From the NCBI GenBank assembly GCA_025210735.1, contig JAOARD010000007.1:62001-126000 (forward strand): a DNA stretch of 64,000 nt. The letters are read 5' to 3'. Of this stretch, positions 8,901 to 17,264 are shown piece after piece (the first letter of the stretch is position 1; each line of letters starts with the position of its first letter). This DNA comes from Bacteroidales bacterium. GTDB taxonomy: Bacteria; Bacteroidota; Bacteroidia; Bacteroidales; UBA6680. The translations under genes and the position numbers were made by a program. The notes beneath the pieces are model-generated. The model did not search any database, had not been told where the DNA came from, and was given only the letters and a program-made list of their open reading frames with translations.

Positions 8901-9673
8901 GTCAGCATGCTGTAATTATATTTGCTGAGAATAGTACCGATTCAGCAACATCTGCTGAGATACAAAATCTTGCAATAATTACCGGAAAGGCCGGAAAAAG
9001 AGCAAGTGGTTTAATAGCACTGAAACCTCTCTGTAACTCACAAGGGGTATTCGATATGGGTATTGATCAGAGATATGGGGTTGCACAAAGAGATATTACA
9101 GACAGAACATTTACAGATATAATGAAATCTGTCTGGAAACTGAGTACTTTCCCTGAATACTCAGATACCAAAACTATAGCCGAAAAGCTGGATGAGAATA
9201 CAATTAAAACCATGTTTATATTTGGCGAAGATCCAATAGGTTGTAGTAACGACAAAGACAGAACAGATAAATGGTTTAATAATTCCGACTTTGTATTGGT
9301 ACAAGACTTCTTTATGAGCGAGACCGCTTTTAAAGCAGATCTTATACTTCCGGCAACATTCCCATACGAAACAGGAGGTAGTTACACTAACTCTCAGAAA
9401 ATAGTACAACAATTTGATAAGTCAATTACATCAGGAACAGATGTACCTTCGTGGAGACAGATATCAGAAATTACAGCACTGCTGGGAGGAGATAAAATAT
9501 TGTCTGTTGACGATATCAGATTAGAGATGTTCTCATTCCTTGTAACAAATGAGCCTGATAAAATTGCATTCACATCTGAAACATATACCGATGATGACTG
9601 TTTATTCAGTTACGGCTGTAGTACTCTTAACAGAGAGATGAGTAGCTACTTTAAAAACCGACTAAAACATTAA
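5972..9673 (+). CDS. Large fusion: NuoG-type 2Fe-2S + GltD/NfnB-type FAD-NADPH + degenerate FDH-like domain
   Basis: A 1233-residue multidomain protein. Domains in order: a plant-type [2Fe-2S] domain (Cys39, Cys50, Cys53, Cys67); a cysteine-rich linker; a GltD/NfnB-type module with FAD site VIGAGPGG (about 203-210), NADPH site VVGGGNTAMD (about 335-344) and the C-terminal FAD motif GVFAAGDGVTGPATIIEA; [4Fe-4S] ferredoxin motifs (CILCSRC, CESCGMC); and a molybdopterin-oxidoreductase-like domain with its own [4Fe-4S] site (Cys714, Cys717, Cys721, Cys749). In the last domain the position of the formate-dehydrogenase Sec/Cys-His pair reads Asp836-Lys837, so formate chemistry is unlikely. With the NuoE/NuoF-like partners it resembles Sporomusa-type (Stn) electron-bifurcating transhydrogenases, which connect NADH, NADPH and ferredoxin. 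A purine-rich ribosome site (AAGAAG) precedes the ATG. Confidence 0.85.
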   Translation: MQENTPINITIDGEQIVASKHETILDVANRMGKKIPTLCHDPRLKPFSSCFVCVVEVEGTNNLQPSCSTKVTDGMVIQTNNDKVRASRKTALDLLQSNHYADCTAPCKQTCPAGVDVQGYISLMEKGLYKEAVALIKEVNPLPAICGRVCVRPCEVACRRNLMDEGAPVGIDYLKRYASDVDLDSNNSYKPEVKPSTGKRVAVIGAGPGGLSAAYFLQQEGHQVDIFESKPYGGGWLRYGIPEYRLPNNLLDKEIEKITELGTNIFFNKTLGDNLSYKDIKANYHSTILTIGSQRGTLLGTTGEDAENVYSGVDFLRNMEVTGKPADFTGKTVVVVGGGNTAMDCCRTAQRCGAEKTYVVYRRTEAEMPANPIEIHESKIEGVEYLFLTNPVEVNKDDNGKLKSLTLIKMELGEPDASGRRRPVPVDGSEYELQADYVLAAIGQKTDINFLNDINSNTDHGELKANRWGDIDADSKTLETDIKGVFAAGDGVTGPATIIEAIAQAGIAAHSCNQFLNNQKITPKTKEFLSKKENFKNNLKTDVIGRYARRNRYEMPVLPANDRINFKEVELGYTDENRVKDETHRCLECGCTEVFDCNLKDYSTEYGADQNRFKGDFVEKPIDFSHSFIEINNNKCILCSRCVRICSEVVGADALGLIERGFTTYVAPSMGKSLNDTNCESCGMCISTCPTGAITENVTFKPGPVKPEISKSICMFCSVGCSIELHHNGGFVTKSKGAKGLINSDTNLCKYGKFGYRLINSGSRITKPLIKENGTYKPISFEKAFELIADRIKNTTPDSMAFFAGAGLTNEDMYLIQKLARAGANTNNIASFSYIDKNSAYKSNYRLNTPFEQLPHTSNIYVLGIDLTEESGTVGFLVNRARNNGSIISALNRDISEKFARKTDEFIKIESYYHFIKAANHYLLSSNKQNSLFIDDRTTGFNKYKEKLLKEDFNHISALSGVDTDTIQRFAEEYNKSQHAVIIFAENSTDSATSAEIQNLAIITGKAGKRASGLIALKPLCNSQGVFDMGIDQRYGVAQRDITDRTFTDIMKSVWKLSTFPEYSDTKTIAEKLDENTIKTMFIFGEDPIGCSNDKDRTDKWFNNSDFVLVQDFFMSETAFKADLILPATFPYETGGSYTNSQKIVQQFDKSITSGTDVPSWRQISEITALLGGDKILSVDDIRLEMFSFLVTNEPDKIAFTSETYTDDDCLFSYGCSTLNREMSSYFKNRLKH

Positions 9674-9675
9674 TT

Positions 9676-10659
9676 ATGGAGAAGGACTTACGAACAACCT
9701 ATATGGGGTTAGATTTAAAGAACCCGATAATAGCAGGATCTACCGGACTTACAGGTGATATAGAGAACCTTAAAAACCTTGAGGAAGAGGGTGTAGCTGC
9801 GGTAGTTCTTAAATCGATATTTGAAGAGGAGATATTTCTTGAACATGAAGCATTACTGAATCAGGACGATCCGTTTGGATCAAAAAGAGAACAGCTTGAT
9901 TATATGGACATGCAGATAAGAAAAGAGAATATCAACAAGTATGTAAACCTTATAAAACAGGCTAAAAAAGAGCTGTCTATTCCTGTTATTGCAAGCATAA
10001 ACTGTGCATATACCACAGGGTGGTTGTCATTCTCTAAAAAACTTGAGATTGCCGGAGCCGATGCTATTGAGCTCAATATGTTCTTCTCTCCTTCTGATAT
10101 AAAACGTAATTCAGCAGATATTGAGAAACTATATTTTGATGTTATAAACAGAGTTGGATCATCTGTTACTATACCAATATCGTTAAAGATATCATACCAC
10201 TTTACAGCACTCGGAAATACAATTATGAAACTATCTGAGTCAGGCATTAAAGGAATGGTTCTCTTCAACAGGTTCTTTAGTCCCGATATTGATATTGATA
10301 CAATGAGCGTTAAACCATCGTTCGTTCTGTCTGATCCGTCAGAGATTGGAAAATCGTTAAGATGGGTAGCACTATTCTCTGAAAGAGCCGGATGCGATAT
10401 TTGCGCCTCAACAGGAATACACTCAGGCGATGCGGTAATAAAACAACTACTTGCAGGAGCTAAAGCAGTTCAGGTAGCATCCGCGTTATACGATAAAAGA
10501 AGTGGCATAGTTAAAGATATGCTGAGTAAAATTGAAAACTGGATGACCAGTAAATCGTTTACATCAATTGACGATTTCAGAGGACGCCTTGCCGTAAAAA
10601 AAGATGATGACCCTGCACTCTACGAACGATCACAATTCATGAAATACTATACAAAATAG
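9676..10659 (+). CDS. Dihydroorotate-dehydrogenase-like FMN protein
   Basis: A 327-residue TIM-barrel flavoprotein of the dihydroorotate dehydrogenase-like family. The N-terminal YMGLDLKNPIIAGSTGLTG, the PISLKIS strand-lysine motif and the C-terminal phosphate-binding STGIHSGDAVIKQLLAGA fit the fold. It starts 2 nt after the fusion gene, so it is translationally coupled. This subfamily is usually not the pyrimidine-biosynthesis enzyme. In dihydropyrimidine dehydrogenase (PreT/PreA) a GltD-like module feeds a similar barrel; here the GltD-like module is in the preceding gene, so a functional link is plausible but unproven. Substrate unknown. Confidence 0.8.
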   Translation: MEKDLRTTYMGLDLKNPIIAGSTGLTGDIENLKNLEEEGVAAVVLKSIFEEEIFLEHEALLNQDDPFGSKREQLDYMDMQIRKENINKYVNLIKQAKKELSIPVIASINCAYTTGWLSFSKKLEIAGADAIELNMFFSPSDIKRNSADIEKLYFDVINRVGSSVTIPISLKISYHFTALGNTIMKLSESGIKGMVLFNRFFSPDIDIDTMSVKPSFVLSDPSEIGKSLRWVALFSERAGCDICASTGIHSGDAVIKQLLAGAKAVQVASALYDKRSGIVKDMLSKIENWMTSKSFTSIDDFRGRLAVKKDDDPALYERSQFMKYYTK

Positions 10660-10681
10660 ATATTGTATTTATATCCTATAA

Positions 10682-10721
10682 AAACAGACCCCGAATGTTT
10701 TATCTCATTCGGGGTCTGTTT
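10682..10721. terminator. Bidirectional Rho-independent terminator
   Basis: A 16-bp perfect stem, AAACAGACCCCGAATG (10682-10697) / CATTCGGGGTCTGTTT (10706-10721), with an 8-nt loop. It lies between the convergent redox operon (+) and the MuiA-like gene (-), with A/T runs on both sides, so it serves both. Confidence 0.9.
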
Positions 10722-10736
10722 GTAACAGGCTATATT

Positions 10737-12617
10737 TTAGTCTATATAGAGTTTTTTACCTCTTGGATACTTTACAGTATACTTTATTATAACCTTTTTT
10801 GTCTGTTTTGGTTTCAGGTGTAGTTTCCACTTAAGTTCACCACTATCTTCATCTATAGTAGCACCTGAGTGCTCCTCTAACTTAACCTTAATATCTGAAT
10901 CTGATGATACCGGGTATTGATCATACAGATCAAGATCTACAGCATACGATTTATTGTTTTTTATAGTAATCTCCCAGGCACGCTTCACTTTCTTATATGA
11001 ACTAGTAAAGCTTTTTTCTGTATATTTTTTTATACTCTCTCGTTTAACAACAATATCAGGATCACGACCAACAGATATATTCATTGTATCACTTGTTGTA
11101 CCCATATCAAGATGAGTATCGCCCATATATGTTCCTTTAAGATACAGCTTTGCCAAACCATCAGACAGATTGTATTTACTGTAGTTTGTAAGCCCTGCCA
11201 TAAGGTATGTATCTGACGATAGCTTTGGTACAGCTGAGTAGGTGTATGTAACATCAACAGGGTACTCTACCATCTGCACATCATATGGTTTATCATCAGA
11301 TGGTATTGAGTATGGTGTATCTATTGAGAACTCTACAGATGTCTGCCCTTTATTAATCTCCATTGGTATATTATAGACAGGCTTCTCTCTCTTTTTAGGT
11401 TTATTAGATTTAAATAAAGATTTACTTTTAACACCATAAGCAACAACAACAACCTCATCCAGTGATATATTTTCCGGATTTAGTACAATATTAATTACTC
11501 TACTGTTCAGCCAAACTTCATTACTTCTATATCCCATTGCACTAAACACAAGTTTATCGGCACCTTCAGGAACGTTTATTGTATATTTACCATCAATATC
11601 TGTAGCCACACCAAGATTGGTTCCCTTTATTACTACATTTGCCCCGGGAATCCCCAAACCATCTTCTGAAGAAGTTACTCTTCCGGATATTTGACGAAAA
11701 ACCCTGACACCATTATCTGAACTATTTATACTTCCTATACCTCTAATCTGTACTCTGTCATATGATTTAGACATAATATATGGCCTTAATGTCGGTAAAT
11801 CTTTATTCTTTTGAGGATTCCCTGTTGACAGAATCATCTTTACATTACTCCAGTCCTCACCTGAACTCTGTTTAACCTTTGCTTTATACATTAATTTCAG
11901 CAACGATTGACTATTTTCAGTACGAATATCATATTCAGGACTCCATGAAGCATCATTAACCATATAGGTTACATCAAGTTTTGCTTTAATATCTTGTTTT
12001 ACAGATACTGTTATATCTATTCTTGAAGTAACCTCCTTACTCTTATGATTAAGTTCTTTTAACTGTTTATCAAAAACAGATAATCTATTAATAAGTGTTA
12101 TTATTCTTTTTGCCAGTTTATCTTTTTCATTGCTTATATCTGTCAACTGTTTTCTATAATAATCTGCAGCTATTTTGAATTCTTCAGTAGTCAAACCATT
12201 TTTCCCTCCAACTGCCCTGTTTGTCATTAATAGGTTTTTCTCCTTATTCAATACTTCTACAAGATTATTGAGTAATTTTATACTATCGTTAACTATCACT
12301 CTTTTTGCTGACAATTTATTAGTATTACTGTTAAATATATCTTTTGAAAAATATGATAGTTCAGATGTCACTGACAGAATAGTTATACCATTTGATGCAG
12401 AGACCTGAATATTATCTTTCTTTATATCTTTTGGAAGATTATTAATTGTAAGTATATAACTCCCATTTTTCAAGTTTGTCTTTACGCTACGCGTTACAGC
12501 GGCTCCTCTTTTGTAAACAGTAACTTTTGTTACTTTACTTTTTACAATTTTCTCTTTTTGTGCAAATATTAGTGATGGCATCAGTAATATCAGCACCATA
12601 TATAAAAATCTGTTCAT
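10737..12617 (-). CDS. MuiA-family protein (DUF4140/DUF4139) with inserted carboxypeptidase-regulatory domain
   Basis: A 626-residue exported protein: signal peptide (1-19, MNRFLYMVLILLMPSLIFA), DUF4140-like N-terminal domain (about 25-125), a charged coiled-coil stretch (about 130-200), and a DUF4139 beta-rich domain. That last domain is interrupted at about residues 308-395 by a carboxypeptidase-D-regulatory-like domain. The insert (ISGRVTSSEDGLGIPGANV through VDEVVVVAYG-like residues 386-394) is the same module found before the plug of SusC-type TonB receptors. Mucoidy-inhibitor MuiA-like proteins have no defined biochemical role. The next gene is an insert-free paralogue 25 bp away. Confidence 0.8.
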   Translation of the reverse strand: MNRFLYMVLILLMPSLIFAQKEKIVKSKVTKVTVYKRGAAVTRSVKTNLKNGSYILTINNLPKDIKKDNIQVSASNGITILSVTSELSYFSKDIFNSNTNKLSAKRVIVNDSIKLLNNLVEVLNKEKNLLMTNRAVGGKNGLTTEEFKIAADYYRKQLTDISNEKDKLAKRIITLINRLSVFDKQLKELNHKSKEVTSRIDITVSVKQDIKAKLDVTYMVNDASWSPEYDIRTENSQSLLKLMYKAKVKQSSGEDWSNVKMILSTGNPQKNKDLPTLRPYIMSKSYDRVQIRGIGSINSSDNGVRVFRQISGRVTSSEDGLGIPGANVVIKGTNLGVATDIDGKYTINVPEGADKLVFSAMGYRSNEVWLNSRVINIVLNPENISLDEVVVVAYGVKSKSLFKSNKPKKREKPVYNIPMEINKGQTSVEFSIDTPYSIPSDDKPYDVQMVEYPVDVTYTYSAVPKLSSDTYLMAGLTNYSKYNLSDGLAKLYLKGTYMGDTHLDMGTTSDTMNISVGRDPDIVVKRESIKKYTEKSFTSSYKKVKRAWEITIKNNKSYAVDLDLYDQYPVSSDSDIKVKLEEHSGATIDEDSGELKWKLHLKPKQTKKVIIKYTVKYPRGKKLYID

Positions 12618-12642
12618 AAATATGCTATTACATTACTAATAT

Positions 12643-14160
12643 CTATCTAACCACTACATTTGAGTATTTAGGGTACTTAACAATATATTTAAATACAACA
12701 GTTTTTTTCTCTCGTGGTTTAAGCTTTATCTTCCATTTAAGTTCACCTGTATCTTTATTAACTACAGCTCCTCCATCTTCAGTTAAGTCTACCTTTATAT
12801 CACTTGTTCTTGATACCGGATATTGATCAGTAAGATCTATCTCAACAGGCACTTTTTTATTACTCTTAATTGTTATTTCCCAGGCTCGCTGATCTTTTCT
12901 ATAAGATCCGGCAAAACTCTTTGAGGTATATTCCTTAATACTTTCACGCTTAATAATTATATCTCTGTCATATCCTAACGATACAGATAGAGTATCATTT
13001 GTTGTAAACATATCAAGATATGTATCTCCCTGATATGTATCTTTAAGGAATAATTTTGCATTACCACTCAACAGATTAAAATCTGTGTAATCAGCAATAC
13101 GAGCCATAAGGAATACTGATGACGATAATTTTGGTACTGCTGAATACCTGTAACTTGTTGGTATTTTATACTTAACCATAGACACATCTCTTACCGCATC
13201 GTCCGTAGTAATTGTATAACGCTGATCTATTCTGAATTCAACAGATGTTTGAGTTTTATCTGTATACTTATCTGATTGCTTTGAATATGACCTATCACTA
13301 TAATTCGAAAAATCCAGATTATAAGGGTCCAGTTCAGGTTTTGTATTACTAGCATACGGATTACCTGTTGACAGTACCAATTTAACATTATTCCAGTCCT
13401 CACCAGTTTTCTGTTTTACCTTAGCATTATAGTATAAATCTACAGGTTTGCTTACCTCATTAACACGTATTGAGTAATCTGGTTTCCAGCTTGCATCAGC
13501 CACAATATAACGTAACTCTATTTTTTTACTTACCAGCCTGTCTGCTGAAACCACAACTTTTACAACACCAACAGGTTTATCTATAGGGGTATCATTTTGC
13601 TCAAGATGATTCTCTATTTTATCAAGGTCTCTTTTTATTCTGCCTTTAACTATGTTTAGTTTATATTTCTTTGTCTCAATTTCAGTAAGCCTTGTTCTGT
13701 AAAACAGAGCTGCTCTTTTTAGCTCCTCTATACTAACTCCATTTTCGCCACCAATAGATCTGTTTGCATATATCATATCCTTCTCATCATCGCAAATATC
13801 TATAGTCCCATTAATCAACACCATACTATCAGACAACTCAATACGTCTCTCTTCCAACTTTTTAGTATTTGCATCAATAATCTTTCCTGTCAGATAATCA
13901 ATACTCTTTGTTACAGACAGAATCGTCAAGCCCTTTGATGCTTTTACTTGAATATTATCTGCATTAATCTTATGTGTAAGGTCATCAAACACCAGAGTGG
14001 TTTTTCCTTTACCTACAGTTACATTAGCAGTTCGGGTTATCTGTGCTCCTTCACGGTATACTGTAACCGATGATATCTTACTCTTTACCTTTTTCTCGTT
14101 TTTTGCATAAACAGTTAGTGTTGCCACTATAGCAACAGTTAGCATTAATAATCTTCGCAT
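12643..14160 (-). CDS. MuiA-family protein (DUF4140/DUF4139)
   Basis: A 505-residue exported protein: signal peptide 1-19 (MRRLLMLTVAIVATLTVYA), DUF4140-like N-terminus with KISSVTVYREGAQITR, a coiled-coil segment (about 90-190), and a C-terminal DUF4139 domain. It is clearly paralogous to the protein downstream: the shared motifs AVPKLSS, GDTYLDM/GDTHLDM, IIKRESIK and RAWEITIK occur in the same order. It lacks the regulatory-domain insert. The two genes form a tandem duplicate, probably one transcription unit. Cellular role unknown; the location is periplasmic or outer-membrane associated. Confidence 0.78.
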   Translation of the reverse strand: MRRLLMLTVAIVATLTVYAKNEKKVKSKISSVTVYREGAQITRTANVTVGKGKTTLVFDDLTHKINADNIQVKASKGLTILSVTKSIDYLTGKIIDANTKKLEERRIELSDSMVLINGTIDICDDEKDMIYANRSIGGENGVSIEELKRAALFYRTRLTEIETKKYKLNIVKGRIKRDLDKIENHLEQNDTPIDKPVGVVKVVVSADRLVSKKIELRYIVADASWKPDYSIRVNEVSKPVDLYYNAKVKQKTGEDWNNVKLVLSTGNPYASNTKPELDPYNLDFSNYSDRSYSKQSDKYTDKTQTSVEFRIDQRYTITTDDAVRDVSMVKYKIPTSYRYSAVPKLSSSVFLMARIADYTDFNLLSGNAKLFLKDTYQGDTYLDMFTTNDTLSVSLGYDRDIIIKRESIKEYTSKSFAGSYRKDQRAWEITIKSNKKVPVEIDLTDQYPVSRTSDIKVDLTEDGGAVVNKDTGELKWKIKLKPREKKTVVFKYIVKYPKYSNVVVR

Positions 14161-14200
14161 ATAATTTAGTTTTATGTTTAGTCAATTTAAAAGAAAGCAG

Positions 14201-14587
14201 TTATAATCTAAACTCATGTTTACAGTTGCTGCATATACATTTGGCCTTTATGTTACCCATTGGTATAAAAGATATAGCAGAAAGCATTACAAATAATAGT
14301 GTTTTAAATACATTACGTCCCAAACCAAATTTAATATTGTCAGATCCGCATTCTGTACATAGTACTTTTTCGTTGGCATCCGATTCTATAACTTCTTTAG
14401 CTTTCTGTAAATCTTGTTGCGATACTACTATCTGAACTCCTGCACCAAACATATTGTTATAGTGAGGCATTATGGTTGTGCTATTCTCATTTGTTGTAAA
14501 AGCATAAACACCCTCATTCTTTAATCTTCCAACAATAAGGTTTGCTTCAACAACATCGTTACATGTAGTAAGAGTTACTGTTTTCAT
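14201..14587 (-). CDS. DUF2007-domain protein with zinc ribbon
   Basis: A 128-residue protein. Residues 1-70 form a DUF2007 (putative signal-transducing) fold: MKTVTLTTCNDVVEANLIVG, then a typical GAGVQIVVSQQDLQKAKEVI ending. A CTECGSDNI knuckle follows near residue 77, then a short hydrophobic segment (about 93-110), then a second CICSNC knuckle. The two knuckles probably form one zinc ribbon. The exact role of this family is not known. It is followed after 40 bp by the MuiA-like genes in the same direction. Confidence 0.72.
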   Translation of the reverse strand: MKTVTLTTCNDVVEANLIVGRLKNEGVYAFTTNENSTTIMPHYNNMFGAGVQIVVSQQDLQKAKEVIESDANEKVLCTECGSDNIKFGLGRNVFKTLLFVMLSAISFIPMGNIKAKCICSNCKHEFRL

Positions 14588-14683
14588 AAATGTTCTATTA
14601 TGATACTTTAAACAAGATGCCTAAGGTATTAAATATATTGTTATATAAAACATCTATAAAACCAATATAATCGTTTAATTACA

Positions 14684-15100
14684 TTACTTCTCATACTTAT
14701 GTATATATCCGTCAAAGTTTTCTTCGGTCAGATACATAGTATTGCCTTCGAAACGGTAAGTATAACGCATAGGAATTATTGATTTGCCGGATGATGATCT
14801 AAAGTTTATTATAAGCAGATCTTTTGTTGAACCAGTAATAGCACTCTCTTCCGTTCTGAAATAGTAGTCTGTATTTTGGATAGTTGTTCCGTTCTCAACA
14901 AACTTAAACCCATAATCGTCATCGAATATAAATTTTTTTATTTTACCCGTATTATCTGGTGTATAGCTTACAGAACCACCATAGGTTATTTTCCAATCCC
15001 ACTCTCCTACTATCTTCTTTTTAAGTTCCTCATTCTTCTCACAACTACAAAGAGTTACAAACAGTATTACTACAGATAAAACAGATATTATATTCCTCAT
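14684..15100 (-). CDS. Lipocalin-like lipoprotein
   Basis: A 138-residue predicted lipoprotein with lipobox LCSC and acylated Cys20, followed by a charged EKNEE linker. The mature part, KIVGEWDWKITYGG then alternating beta-strands, reads like the small lipocalin-like beta-barrel lipoproteins common in Bacteroidota. No catalytic residues are apparent. It probably sits in the outer membrane facing the periplasm. Ligand and role are unknown. Confidence 0.7.
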   Translation of the reverse strand: MRNIISVLSVVILFVTLCSCEKNEELKKKIVGEWDWKITYGGSVSYTPDNTGKIKKFIFDDDYGFKFVENGTTIQNTDYYFRTEESAITGSTKDLLIINFRSSSGKSIIPMRYTYRFEGNTMYLTEENFDGYIHKYEK

Positions 15101-15206
15101 GGTCTATTCAATTTTACTAACCTATCTAAATTTCTTTATTTAATTTAACAAAATATGTGCTGAAAATCAACTTATTCATTGAACAATCATATTGTTATTA
15201 ACTGTT

Positions 15207-17123
15207 TTAGTCAATAATCTTCATCTCCGTTCTTCTATTTTCCATTCTTCCCTCTTCTGTATTATTATCTGCTATAGGTTTTTCTGCTCCATATCCTTTA
15301 CTTATAATACGATCAGAACCAATTCCTTTATCAGTTATATACCTTTTAACTACCTCAGCACGATTATTAGAAAGTTCCATATTCTCTGCCTTAACTCCTG
15401 TGTTATCAGTATGTCCGCTTATCTCTATCTTTACTGTGCCATTAAGATTCATGAAATCAACAATCTTGTTAAGTTCAACAAATGATTCTTCCTTAAGGGT
15501 GTATGAGTCTATATCAAACAGTATATTCTTAAGTATTACAGATGCATCTTTCTCTATAGGTAACAAATGAACTGTTTTCTTATAATCTTCAATACTGCTA
15601 TCTACAGGGGTTATATTATCTGAGTAGAACAAATACCCTCTCTTATTTACATTTATAGCGTACTGCTTATTATTTATTACAGGAAACAGAAACTCTCCTG
15701 TAACAGAATCTGATATACCAACATAAACAGGTTCTGCATTATCAAGTCTGAATACCTCTATACCAGCTTCAAGAGGCATTGCTGTTTTTTTATCAATCAC
15801 AACTCCTCCAAAATACGATGATGCCAGCGGTCTTATGTCTTGTGGTAATTCAAATGTATATATATCTCGTCTGTTTCCTCGTCCTATATCTGTTGCAAAG
15901 TATGCCTTGTTTCCACTTGTATTTACTATAAAACCCTCTTCATCTTTATTTGTATTTATAGGATAACCCAGATTTTTAATGTCAGACCATATTGTATCAC
16001 TTTTACGTTTCACTCTGAATATATCACGCCCTCCCATTCCTGTGTGTCCGTCTGACGAGAAATATAAGGTCTCCCCATCCGGATGTATAAATGGTGCTGA
16101 TTCATCAAACGGTGTATTAACCTTTGGACCCAGATTAACAGGTGCGCTCCACTCTCCATTATTGTCTTTATGCGATACATATATATCAGAACCACCGTAA
16201 CCGCTTTTCCTGTGACTCACAAAATACAGTGTCCTTCCATCAGCCGAAACTGTTGGCTGAGCCTCCCAACGGTAACTGTTTACAGGACTCCCAATGTTAA
16301 CTGGTGCACTCCACTCATCTCCTGTAAGCACAGATTCATATATATCGCAACGTCCTCTACCATCGGCTCTGTTACAAGCTGTAAAATACATTGTTCTACC
16401 ATCAGAGGTCAGAGTTTGTGCTCCTTCATTAAGATCCGTATTTACATTCTCACTAAGCGATATTGCCTCAGAAAATTTATTTATCACAACAGAATCTGTA
16501 TATACAAAGTTTTCATCGCATATTACTCTGCTATTATCATCCTTAAAACATATTTTTCTTGTAACTATCAGCTTCGATTCATCTGCATTAAGCGATGGCC
16601 AATACTCATCGTGTTCTGAGTTTATATATCTCACCTTTACAGGTTTGTAATCAACAGGGTTCTCTATCGCATTAATAGCAAAATTACAGTTAGATATAAA
16701 CCTGTCTGCTTCATTCAGATACTCTTTAACCAATCCTCCACTATTTTTATAACCACTAAAGTACCGTAATGCATCGTTATAATCGGGAATAGCAAAAGCT
16801 AATCTTCCTGCCTGCATAAAAGCTTCAGGAAAATATAGAGAATCTGTCTCTATTGCTTTTTTATAATATACAAGAGCATTCTCTTTATTGTCTATATCGT
16901 TGTATATCTCGGCCAGAACAATAGTTACAACAACATTCTTTGGTCTTTTTTTATGATATTTTTGCAATAATTTAAGGCATTCTCCAATATCACCGGAGTT
17001 CTTAAATCCGTATGCTTTACTTATTATCTCCTCTACCTTTTTTGTTCTGTAAACATCCTGTCCTGTTACTTGTATTGATGTTACAAGAAGTATAAATATT
17101 AGTAGCTGTCTTACTATTTTCAC
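15207..17123 (-). CDS. PorE-like protein: TPR, PD40 beta-propeller, CRD and OmpA domain
   Basis: A 638-residue exported protein starting at a GTG; the signal peptide MKIVRQLLIFILLVTSIQVTG supports this start. Domains in order: TPR-like helices (about 30-140); WD40/PD40-type beta-propeller repeats (about 165-430, with RTMYFTA, RTLYFVS, ETLYFSS and KAYFATD strands); a carboxypeptidase-regulatory-like domain (about 440-510); and a C-terminal OmpA peptidoglycan-binding domain (about 525-638) with EISGHTDNTG and NNRAEVVKRY. This order is that of PorE, a type IX secretion/gliding-associated protein. Other OmpA-family proteins share it, so a T9SS role is inference; no other T9SS gene is in the window. 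Confidence 0.78.
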   Translation of the reverse strand: MKIVRQLLIFILLVTSIQVTGQDVYRTKKVEEIISKAYGFKNSGDIGECLKLLQKYHKKRPKNVVVTIVLAEIYNDIDNKENALVYYKKAIETDSLYFPEAFMQAGRLAFAIPDYNDALRYFSGYKNSGGLVKEYLNEADRFISNCNFAINAIENPVDYKPVKVRYINSEHDEYWPSLNADESKLIVTRKICFKDDNSRVICDENFVYTDSVVINKFSEAISLSENVNTDLNEGAQTLTSDGRTMYFTACNRADGRGRCDIYESVLTGDEWSAPVNIGSPVNSYRWEAQPTVSADGRTLYFVSHRKSGYGGSDIYVSHKDNNGEWSAPVNLGPKVNTPFDESAPFIHPDGETLYFSSDGHTGMGGRDIFRVKRKSDTIWSDIKNLGYPINTNKDEEGFIVNTSGNKAYFATDIGRGNRRDIYTFELPQDIRPLASSYFGGVVIDKKTAMPLEAGIEVFRLDNAEPVYVGISDSVTGEFLFPVINNKQYAINVNKRGYLFYSDNITPVDSSIEDYKKTVHLLPIEKDASVILKNILFDIDSYTLKEESFVELNKIVDFMNLNGTVKIEISGHTDNTGVKAENMELSNNRAEVVKRYITDKGIGSDRIISKGYGAEKPIADNNTEEGRMENRRTEMKIID

Positions 17124-17264
17124 GTATTCTGTTTTTATTTATTTGGCAAAAACAGGTTCAATACAGATACTCAACTCTATTTCTGCTTATGGCAATGTTC
17201 GTTGTTATATGATATAAATAGTGTATGTAATCACATTATAAGCACACACTATTTATACGTTTAT

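Noticed and set aside
5972-9673. Annotation of the large fusion as an active formate dehydrogenase
   Set aside because: The FDH Sec/Cys-His pair is replaced by Asp836-Lys837, and the domain resembles a NuoG-like scaffold.
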